Under the pieces are notes generated by a model. The model was not told the origin of the DNA, ran no database searches, and saw only the letters and a list, made by a program, of their open reading frames with translations. A program made the translations under genes and the position numbers. A DNA stretch of 64,000 bases from Actinomycetospora termitidis. Lineage in GTDB: Bacteria; Actinomycetota; Actinomycetes; Mycobacteriales; Pseudonocardiaceae. The stretch spans positions 248,001-312,000 of the forward strand of contig NZ_JASVWF010000002.1 of the NCBI RefSeq assembly GCF_030286555.1, given 5' to 3'. Positions 57,830 to 64,000 of this stretch are shown here, piece by piece. Position 1 is the stretch's first letter. Every line of letters begins with the position of its first letter.

Positions 57830-60517
57830 GTGACCGGACCGGAGGACGCCGCGCCCGCCGCGACGCCGCGCGAACGGAGCGAGATCCGTCGGGCCCTGCT
57901 CGACGTCCTCGCGCGCGGCCGGGGCACGGTGCTCCTCACCGGTGAGGTCGGGTCGGGCAAGAGCCGGCTCGTCCGCGAGGTGGCGACGAGCCACCCCGAC
58001 CGGGCGGTGCTCGAGGCGACCGCGGTCGACTGGGAGCAGGACTGCCCGTACGGGGTGATCGCGCAGCTGCTCGGGGTGCCGGTCGACGACCTGGCCGACG
58101 ACGACCCGTTCACGGCCGCGCGCCGCCTGGTCGAGATCATCGGCGAGCGTCCGACGGTGCTGGTCGTCGACGACGTCCACTGGGTCGATATGGCGTCCTT
58201 CCGGGCTCTGTCGACCCTCGCCCGGCACCACCGCGGGACGCCGGTCGTCACGCTGCTCGCGGCCACCCCGGGCGCGGGCCGGTCGGCGCTCGCGGACCTG
58301 CTGCGCCGCGCCGCGGACGTGTCGCCGGCGCTGGGGCCGCTGACCGCGCACGAGATCGAGGAGCTCTGCCACGACCGCGGGCGTCCGCTGCCGCCGTGGC
58401 TGGTCCAGCGGCTGCGCCGGCACACCGAGGGCAACCCCCGCCACGTCCTCGCGCTCCTCGACGAGGTCGACGGGTGGGACGTCCCCGACCTGCGGCTGCC
58501 CGCGCCCCGCGAGGTCGCCGTCCGCGTCCAGGAACGCGTGGCCGGGCTCGGGGACGAGGCCCGGACCCTGGTCGAGACCGTCGCCTGCTTCGCCGAGCCC
58601 GCCAGCCTGGACGAGATCGCCCGGACCGCCGACCTCGACGACGTGCTGGAACCCCTCAGCGAGGCGGCCCACGCCGGGCTGGTCACCCGGTTCGGCGGGC
58701 GGTCCCTCCCGGTGGTGGGCCCGAGCGACCCGATGGTGCGGGCCGCCGTCCTGGACCTCGTCGGGCCGCACCGGGCGGCGGGCATCCGGCGGCGCGCGGC
58801 CGAGGTCGTCGCCGAGCCGCACCGCGCGATGGCCCTGCTCGCGGCCGCCACCCCGGGACAGGACGTCGAGCTCGCGGACCGGCTCACCGAGCTGGCGAAC
58901 CGGAAGGCCGGGGACGGCGCGTGGTCGGACGCCGCGCACGCCCTGCTGGAGGCGAGCCGGTTGACCGACCGGCACGACCATCGTGAACTGCTGCTCATCC
59001 GCGCCGTCGACGCGCTCATCGGCGCCGGCGCCGTGTTCGAGGCCGAGGCACTGATCCCCGCGATCGAGAACCTGCTCGACACCGCGATCCGGAACTCCGT
59101 CCTCGGCTACCTCGCAATCCTGCTGGGGCGGACGGCGCAGGCGGAACGGGCGCTCACCCGCGCCTGGGAGCTCTGCGACCCGGCCGACGACCCGGACACC
59201 GCGGCCTGGATCTGCCAGCGTCGGGTGCTGCACGCCCTGTGCTGCGGCGACGGTGCCGTCCTCGTCGCGTGGGCGGACCGCGCGACCGCCCTGGTCGGCG
59301 CGGACCACCCGGCCGCCGTGGAGGCGCTCGCGATGCGCGGGCTGGGCACGGCCGCGTCCGGTCGTCCCGACGAGGCCCTGGGCGAGTACCGCGACCTCGC
59401 CATCCGGGTCCGACGCGGACCCCAGGTCCAGCGCATCACGATGGGCCACGGCTGGCTGCACCTCGTCGTCGGGAGCCTCGACGAGGCCCGCGCCGAGCTC
59501 GAGAGCGCCATCCCGACGACGACCCTCGGCGGCTCCTCGCGCATCTCGCTGTGGGCCTCCGGCTGGCTCGCCCGGGCGCACTTCCTCGCGGGGGACTGGG
59601 ACCTCGCCCTGCGCGCGGTCGCGGACGGCCTGCGCCGGGCCGAGAGCTCCGGCATCGCGATCGTGACGCCGCTCCTCGGCTGGACCGCCGCCCAGATCCA
59701 CAGCCTGCGCGGCGACCCGGAGCGCGCCGAGCGGGTCCTGCGCGACACGAACGCGGGTGCCGAGGACTACGAGATCATGGCCGTGCCGCGGCGGCTCGCC
59801 CGGGCGTCGCTGGCGGAGGCCCGCTCGGACTACGCCGCGGTGGTCCGTGCGCTGGCCCCGCTGACCGGCCTCGGGGAGGACAGCACGGTCGTCCAGCCCG
59901 GGTGGTGGCCGTGGCGCGACGTGTACGTCAACGCGCTCGTGCTCGAGGGACACGTCGACGACGCCGAGGCCTTCCTGACCGAGCACGAGGCCCGGGCGAG
60001 CGCTCAGCGCAACGGCGCCGAGTGCGCGCGCCTGGCGTGGGCGCGGGGTCGCCTGCACGCCGCGCGCGGTGAACTCGACGCCGCGCGGGAGGCGTTCGAG
60101 AGTTCGATCGCGGCGCTGGACACCATGTCGTTGCGCTGGGACCGGGCGCGAGCGCACTTCGCCTACGGCGGGTCGTTGCGTCGGCTCGGGCGTCGTCGCG
60201 ACGCCGACACCGTCCTGTCGACCGCGCGCGAGATGTTCCTCGCGCTCGGCGCCACCAGCTACGTCGCCCGCTGCGACCGGGAGCTGCGGGCCGGCGGGGT
60301 GCACCAGAGCCGGGGCGACCGCGGGGCGCACGACCTGACCGCCCAGGAGGCGGCCGTGGTGCGCCTGGTCAGCACCGGCATGTCCAACAAGGACGTGGCC
60401 TCCGAGCTGCAGGTCTCACCCAAGACCGTGCAGTACCACCTGACCCGCATCTACACGAAGGTCGGCGTCCGGTCGCGTACCGAACTGGCCCGCCTGCACC
60501 ACGACGAGGAGGAGTGA
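57830..60517 (+). CDS. benR: LAL-type LuxR activator of the ben operon
   Basis: 895 residues from GTG, 7 bases after the fusion gene. N-terminal ATPase with Walker A GEVGSGKS (38-45) and Walker B VLVVDDVHW; a long helical TPR-like middle (LVVGSLDEARAELESAI, FESSIAALDTMSLRW); and a C-terminal LuxR helix-turn-helix LTAQEAAVVRLVSTGMSNKDVASELQVSPKTVQYHLTRIYTKVGVRSRTELARL. A large LuxR-type BenR located just after benD is known in Corynebacterium glutamicum. The same position here supports activation of the ben genes. Confidence 0.88.
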   Translation: MTGPEDAAPAATPRERSEIRRALLDVLARGRGTVLLTGEVGSGKSRLVREVATSHPDRAVLEATAVDWEQDCPYGVIAQLLGVPVDDLADDDPFTAARRLVEIIGERPTVLVVDDVHWVDMASFRALSTLARHHRGTPVVTLLAATPGAGRSALADLLRRAADVSPALGPLTAHEIEELCHDRGRPLPPWLVQRLRRHTEGNPRHVLALLDEVDGWDVPDLRLPAPREVAVRVQERVAGLGDEARTLVETVACFAEPASLDEIARTADLDDVLEPLSEAAHAGLVTRFGGRSLPVVGPSDPMVRAAVLDLVGPHRAAGIRRRAAEVVAEPHRAMALLAAATPGQDVELADRLTELANRKAGDGAWSDAAHALLEASRLTDRHDHRELLLIRAVDALIGAGAVFEAEALIPAIENLLDTAIRNSVLGYLAILLGRTAQAERALTRAWELCDPADDPDTAAWICQRRVLHALCCGDGAVLVAWADRATALVGADHPAAVEALAMRGLGTAASGRPDEALGEYRDLAIRVRRGPQVQRITMGHGWLHLVVGSLDEARAELESAIPTTTLGGSSRISLWASGWLARAHFLAGDWDLALRAVADGLRRAESSGIAIVTPLLGWTAAQIHSLRGDPERAERVLRDTNAGAEDYEIMAVPRRLARASLAEARSDYAAVVRALAPLTGLGEDSTVVQPGWWPWRDVYVNALVLEGHVDDAEAFLTEHEARASAQRNGAECARLAWARGRLHAARGELDAAREAFESSIAALDTMSLRWDRARAHFAYGGSLRRLGRRRDADTVLSTAREMFLALGATSYVARCDRELRAGGVHQSRGDRGAHDLTAQEAAVVRLVSTGMSNKDVASELQVSPKTVQYHLTRIYTKVGVRSRTELARLHHDEEE

Positions 60518-60522
60518 CCGGG

Positions 60523-61209
60523 ATGGAGACCGCAACGAAGAGCGCCCGGAGTCTCGTGGGCGACCTCGGGGTGCTGCGGCGGGAGGCAGGCATGGCGATG
60601 GCGACCATCGCGAGCCTGGCCGACGACGAGCTCGGGAGGCCGACGCGGTGCGAGGGCTGGACCCGCGCCCACGTCGTCGCCCACCTCGCGCAGGAGGCGG
60701 ACGTCCTGACGGGCCTCGTCACGGGGGAGGCCGCCGCGCCCGCGGACCTCGAGCAGGCGGTCGACGGGGCGACGGCCCGGCAGCTGGCCGTGCGGCTCGA
60801 GCAGGCCGAGCGCCGTCTCGCGGCGGCGTTGGAGGGGCTGCCCCACGGAGCCCGGACGGAGACCGTGACGACTCCGTGTGCCGGGGAGCTGAGCGTGTAC
60901 GCGCTCCCGGCCCTGCGCACCGCGGAGCTGATCGTGCACCACCACGACCTCGATACCACGTGGCAGTGGCACGAGGCCGGGACGGACGCGATCGTGGACG
61001 CGATCGAGATCTGCGTCCTCCGGTTGCAGGGGAACCCCGAGAGTCCCGGCCTGCACGTCGTGGCCCGCGAGGGCGAGGAGTGGACCGTCGGCGACGGCGC
61101 GGTCCGACTCGAGGGCTACTACGAGGACCTGCTGCCGTTCCTGGCGCGCGAGCAGGTGGAGGACGGTCTGCGTCACGACGGCGAGCTACCGGTCCTGCCG
61201 CCCTGGTGA
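60523..61209 (+). CDS. Mycothiol-dependent maleylpyruvate isomerase-like protein
   Basis: 228 residues. The N-terminal DinB-like four-helix domain has CEGWTRAHVVAHLAQEADVL and the metal ligands in AELIVHHHDL; a C-terminal lobe follows. ATG 60523 is chosen since GAGGAGG lies about nine bases upstream; GTG 60514 overlaps the benR stop. True isomerases act in the gentisate path; here the gene follows benR, so the role is open. The family itself indicates an actinomycete with mycothiol. Confidence 0.85.
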   Translation: METATKSARSLVGDLGVLRREAGMAMATIASLADDELGRPTRCEGWTRAHVVAHLAQEADVLTGLVTGEAAAPADLEQAVDGATARQLAVRLEQAERRLAAALEGLPHGARTETVTTPCAGELSVYALPALRTAELIVHHHDLDTTWQWHEAGTDAIVDAIEICVLRLQGNPESPGLHVVAREGEEWTVGDGAVRLEGYYEDLLPFLAREQVEDGLRHDGELPVLPPW

Positions 61210-61216
61210 GGCACCC

Positions 61217-61247
61217 AGCGGTACCGCTCGTTGCAGCGCGCGCTGCA
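61217..61247. promoter_or_regulatory. Two adjacent palindromes before the toxin-antitoxin pair
   Basis: AGCGGTACCGCT (61217-61228) and TGCAGCGCGCGCTGCA (61232-61247) are perfect 12- and 16-bp palindromes just upstream of the antitoxin start. They are good candidate sites for autoregulation by the antitoxin. Confidence 0.55.
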
Positions 61248-61269
61248 GGAGGTGCGTACGCTGGTGCGC

Positions 61270-61488
61270 ATGACCGAGCGCATCACGGTGAGCTTCGACG
61301 AGGCGGTGGCTCGGCGGGTCCGGCAGTGCGGGGAGAAGGCCCGTGGGGGCGCTTCCGGCTACCTGGAGCGCCTGGTGCGTCAGGACGAGCTGCGTGAGGC
61401 GCTGAAGGCCCACGGCCGATGGTTCGCGGCCCACCCTGCGTACGAGTCCGACGCCCACGACGAGGCCGACGCCGCGTCGAGTGCGTAG
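61270..61488 (+). CDS. Antitoxin-like protein (ribbon-helix-helix type)
   Basis: 72 residues from ATG 61270. The N-terminal strand RITVSFDEAVARRV and helix ASGYLERLVRQDELREALKAHGRWF resemble short ribbon-helix-helix antitoxins; the C-terminus is acidic (DAHDEADAASSA), as expected for toxin binding. It overlaps the toxin gene by eight bases. GTG 61264 is an alternative start. Confidence 0.72.
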   Translation: MTERITVSFDEAVARRVRQCGEKARGGASGYLERLVRQDELREALKAHGRWFAAHPAYESDAHDEADAASSA

Positions 61489-61774
61489 GGGCGAGGTCTG
61501 GCGGTACAGCGGTCTACGGGGGCAGTCCGACAAGCGCCTGGTCGTGTCCGCCGACCTGCTCAACGAGAGTCAGGACGTCGCTATCTGCTACGCCCTGCAC
61601 GTGGTCGACACGAACCCCGAGTCCCTCCTGGCCGTGGAGACGCCCTGGGGGTGGGCGTCGGTGCTCCTGCTCGACCGGCCGCCGCGGTCGATGCTCACGG
61701 ACCGGCTCGGGGAGGTCACCGTCGAGCAGCTGGACGCCGTGGACAACGCGCTCCGGGCCGTGCTCGAGCTGTAG
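61481..61774 (+). CDS. MazF/PemK-like toxin
   Basis: 97 residues from GTG 61481. The start MRRGEVWRYSG matches the MazF/PemK opening (RGEVW), with a KRLVVSADLLNES strand-loop and acidic C-terminal helix LTDRLGEVTVEQLDAVDNALRAVL. Likely an mRNA endoribonuclease. The core strand differs from typical MazF (no clear PVVVVQ), so it is a divergent member; the gene pair order and overlap support a toxin-antitoxin unit. Confidence 0.75.
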   Translation: MRRGEVWRYSGLRGQSDKRLVVSADLLNESQDVAICYALHVVDTNPESLLAVETPWGWASVLLLDRPPRSMLTDRLGEVTVEQLDAVDNALRAVLEL

Positions 61775-61856
61775 CGCCGCGGAGCAGGATGAGTCGCGCG
61801 GCAGACGGACACGGCAGGGCCCTCGCCGCTCACGCCGGACCCGGGGACGGCCGGCG

Positions 61857-63149
61857 TCACGACAGGGGGCTGCCGTCGCTCCCTCTGTGGTGAGCGAGCG
61901 GCAGCCGCGTGAACTCGCTCAGCAGGAGTGAGCGGCGGCGCGTGGCGCCGGGCAGGCGTCGCAGGGTCGGCATCCGCGTGGCGAGGGCCTCCAGGGCGAC
62001 CCGCCCCTCGAGGCGGGCCAGGGGCGCGCCGAGGCAGTAGTGGAGCCCGCCGGAGAACGCGAGGTGCTCCGCCGCCGTCGTCCGGGTCGGGTCGAAGACC
62101 TCCGGATCGGTGTGGACGGCCGGGTCCCGACCGGCGGCACCGAGCAGGGCCAGCACCGTGGAGTCGGCGGGGACGGTCGTGCCCGCGAGCTCGACGTCCT
62201 CGTGGGGGACGCGGGCGGTGAACTGGACCGGCGGGTCGAAACGGAGGGTCTCCTCGACCACGGCGGCCGCGGTGGACGGGTCGTCGACCAGGTCGTCCCA
62301 GCTGCCGGAGGCGAGCATGGCGGCGACGGCGTTCCCGATCAGCCCGCTCGTCGTCTCGAACCCCGCGAGCAGGAGCAGGACGGCCAGGCTGACCGCCTCG
62401 TCGTCGTCGACCTCCTCGGCGACGAGCAGGTCGAGGACGTCGTCGGTCCCGCTCCGGCCCTCCCGACGACGGCGGGCCACCAGGTCCGACATCAGGCCGC
62501 GCAGCTCGACCACGGCGCGGTCGAGTCGGTGCAGCGCCCGCAGCGACCGCACCCCGCCCAGCCCGGCGCCGACCGCCCGGCCCCAGTGGCCGAAGGTCTC
62601 CGCGTCCGCGTCGGGCACGCCGAGGATGTCCGCGATGACGGCGACCGGCAGGGGGACCGCGACGTCGGCGACGAGGTCGAAGCGGTCCTTCCGTGACGCG
62701 GCATCGACGAGCCGCTCGGCCACGCTCCGGGCCAGGTGCTCGCGCGCTGCGACCCGCGCCGGGGTGAAGGCCGGGGCCACGAGGCGACGCAGCCGGGTGT
62801 GGTCGGGCGGGTCGAGGCCGAGGATCGAGAGGTCGACCGGCTCGAGGAGCGGGTCACGGGCGCCGTCGACGGCACCGCCGGGCGTGCCGCCGGCGCGGGT
62901 CCGGACGCCGAAGCGGCGGTCGCGGACGACCTCCCGGCACAGCTCTGCGGTCGCCACCACGAGGACGCCGCTCCGGCTGACGAACGGTTGTGGGCCCTCG
63001 CGCAGCTGCCGGTGGACCTGGTGCGGCCGGTCGACCCACGGGCGGTACATCAGACGCAGCACTGGGTCGCCGCTCCACGCGAGGACGCGGCCACCGCTGC
63101 GCATCACCGCGAGACGGCCGCCCAGTCGCAGGTCGCGGGCCACGTCCAT
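61857..63149 (-). CDS. Cytochrome P450
   Basis: 430 residues. I-helix LLLLAGFETTSGLIGN, K-helix EETLRFDPP, heme Cys in FSGGLHYCLGAPLARLEGRVALEAL. ATG 63149 has GAGGAGG. The N-terminus has no anchor. No redox partner is adjacent, so it would use ferredoxin from elsewhere, unlike the P450 at 21741. The repeated element lies 69 bases upstream of its start. Confidence 0.93.
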   Translation of the reverse strand: MDVARDLRLGGRLAVMRSGGRVLAWSGDPVLRLMYRPWVDRPHQVHRQLREGPQPFVSRSGVLVVATAELCREVVRDRRFGVRTRAGGTPGGAVDGARDPLLEPVDLSILGLDPPDHTRLRRLVAPAFTPARVAAREHLARSVAERLVDAASRKDRFDLVADVAVPLPVAVIADILGVPDADAETFGHWGRAVGAGLGGVRSLRALHRLDRAVVELRGLMSDLVARRRREGRSGTDDVLDLLVAEEVDDDEAVSLAVLLLLAGFETTSGLIGNAVAAMLASGSWDDLVDDPSTAAAVVEETLRFDPPVQFTARVPHEDVELAGTTVPADSTVLALLGAAGRDPAVHTDPEVFDPTRTTAAEHLAFSGGLHYCLGAPLARLEGRVALEALATRMPTLRRLPGATRRRSLLLSEFTRLPLAHHRGSDGSPLS

Positions 63150-63182
63150 CGCGCACCTCCTCGTCCGCAGGATCCCACGTCG

Positions 63183-63237
63183 AGAGGCACACCAGGCACC
63201 TCCGAGCGCCGCGGGAGGTGCGTCATGTGCTTCTCGG
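63183..63237. repeat. Conserved non-coding element, copy B
   Basis: 63218-63237 matches 45795-45814 at 19 of 20 bases. Before it, GCACCTCC (63196-63203) and GGAGGTGC (63214-63221) form an 8-bp inverted repeat, and AGGCAC occurs twice (63185, 63194). It sits in the 256-bp gap between the P450 gene and the plus-strand reductase gene, which is otherwise empty. Confidence 0.5.
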
Positions 63238-63405
63238 TGCGGGGGTTGCGTGCCGATGCGGCCAGCTGCGGGTCGACGTGCGTCGGCGCAACCCTGTCCG
63301 ACGGACACGGTTCGCTCGTCGGGGGTGTCGAAACGGGACCCGTCCCGTTCGTCGTCGGGATGAGGGACCGGCACGAGGCCGGTCCACCACCCGAGGAGGA
63401 CGGCC

Positions 63406-63999
63406 ATGACCGCCACGTACACCTTCGACGTCTTCTCCAGCCTCGACGGCTACGGCTCGTACGGCGGCGACGGCGACTGGGGCGGCTACTGGGGCAAGCA
63501 GGGCCCCGAGCTGCTCGAGCACCGTCTGCGCTCGTTCGACGCCGAGCACCGGATGGTCTTCGGCGCCACCACATTCCGGCAGTTCGTCGAGATGCTGGCC
63601 GCGAGCGACGAGGGCGACGAGGTGCGGGATCCGTGGGTCTCGCGCATGCGCTCGATGCCCGCGACGGTCGTGTCGTCGACGCTGCAGGATCCGCAGGACT
63701 GGCCGGACGCGACCGTCGCGACCGGCGACGCTGTCGACGTCGTCCGGCGGCTCAAGGAGGAGTCCGACGTGCCGCTGCGCTCGCACGGCAGCCTGTCGCT
63801 GAACTGGGCGTTGCTGGCCGCAGGCCTGGTCGATCGGCTCCAGGTGACGATCTTCCCCGTGCTCACGGGGCGCACCGGGACGGACCCGGTGCTCGCGGTC
63901 GCGGCCGACTTCGACCTCGAGCTGCTCGAGCAGCGGACCCTCGACGGCGGCACTCAGGAACTGGTCTACCGCCCGAGCCTCCACGTCGTCGGCGGCTGA
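63406..63999 (+). CDS. RibD C-terminal/DHFR-like reductase
   Basis: 197 residues. FDVFSSLDGYGSYGGDGDWGGYW at the N-terminus, RMVFGATTFRQFVEM, and LRSHGSLSLNWALLAAGLVDRLQVTIFPVLTGR are those of the RibD-C/dihydrofolate reductase-like family. NADPH-dependent reductase of unknown substrate; not a true DHFR. The stop is at the very end of the window, so it is complete. Confidence 0.9.
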   Translation: MTATYTFDVFSSLDGYGSYGGDGDWGGYWGKQGPELLEHRLRSFDAEHRMVFGATTFRQFVEMLAASDEGDEVRDPWVSRMRSMPATVVSSTLQDPQDWPDATVATGDAVDVVRRLKEESDVPLRSHGSLSLNWALLAAGLVDRLQVTIFPVLTGRTGTDPVLAVAADFDLELLEQRTLDGGTQELVYRPSLHVVGG

Positions 64000-64000
64000 C

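Noticed and set aside
54628..59082. A very long open frame (about 1480 codons) on the minus strand across benB, the benCD fusion and benR
   Set aside because: It is the shadow of real genes in GC-rich DNA: the plus strand encodes clear enzymes with intact motifs, while the minus-strand product has low-complexity Arg/Ala/Val/Gly composition and no family features.
57779..60331. Long minus-strand open frame opposite benR
   Set aside because: Same reason; composition is dominated by Arg, Gly, Asp and Val, and the opposite strand holds a complete LuxR-type regulator.
1..64000. rRNA, tRNA, insertion sequences, prophage, integrative element ends, riboswitches
   Set aside because: I found no cloverleaf-like tRNA sequence, transposase or integrase motifs, or known riboswitch cores while reading both strands; a tRNAscan-SE and Infernal run would settle small RNAs I could miss.

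Overview
This is a GC-rich chromosomal stretch from an actinomycete, most likely a member of the Pseudonocardiales (Pseudonocardia or Actinomycetospora type). The grounds are the base composition, the many GTG and TTG starts, the four-base stop/start overlaps, a GpgS-type glucosyl-3-phosphoglycerate synthase, a mycothiol-dependent maleylpyruvate isomerase-like protein, an SCO6745-family protein and an actinobacterial ben operon with a large LuxR-type activator. I see no rRNA, tRNA, CRISPR array, insertion sequence or phage genes. The window reads as a catabolic and regulatory region: many small operons, nearly every one beside its own regulator.

Layout. 0-3.5 kb: cut-off secreted protein, a DUF4236/HIRAN-like protein, a TetR regulator. 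3.5-10.7 kb: hydrolase and aldo/keto reductase operon divergent from TetR; AraC and GntR regulators; flavin reductase, RutA-like flavin monooxygenase, SDR and GlcG/HbpS-like protein; then a relic of a second TetR gene. 10.7-16.5 kb: SnoaL-like protein, MetE-like barrel protein, membrane protein, ECF sigma/anti-sigma pair, amidase, LuxR regulator. 16.5-21 kb: esterase plus Baeyer-Villiger monooxygenase, divergent from an AcoR-type activator.

21-34 kb is the largest catabolic block: SDR, P450, its flavin/iron-sulfur reductase, DUF1330 protein, quinone reductase-like enzyme and hydrolase on the minus strand; Rieske oxygenase, reductase, MarR, transporter, SDR, small ACT-like protein, FAD oxidase and dienelactone hydrolase on the plus strand. 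Two tandem 16-bp operators of the same sequence type lie in front of both halves, which suggests one MarR regulon.

34-50 kb: SDR/TetR pair, degenerate hemerythrin-like protein, gpgS, a formamidase operon with a leaderless AmiC-like sensor and a divergent MarR (again with matching palindromes), acetoacetyl-CoA synthetase, hydrolases, SDR, SCO6745 protein, S9 peptidase, metallo-beta-lactamase-fold hydrolase. 50-53 kb: TmpA/TmpB-like phosphonate oxygenase pair with a LysR regulator. 53-60.5 kb: benzoate dioxygenase operon benA-benB-[benC-FCD-benD fusion]-benR. 60.5-64 kb: MDMPI-like protein, MazF-type toxin-antitoxin pair, second P450, RibD/DHFR-like reductase.

The most unusual items are the reductase-FCD-dehydrogenase triple fusion in the ben operon, the two sets of shared operators, the leaderless AmiC-like sensor, the TmpAB-like pair with altered gating residues, and a non-coding element repeated at 45.8 and 63.2 kb. 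All domain calls come from reading the sequence by eye; no database search was run.
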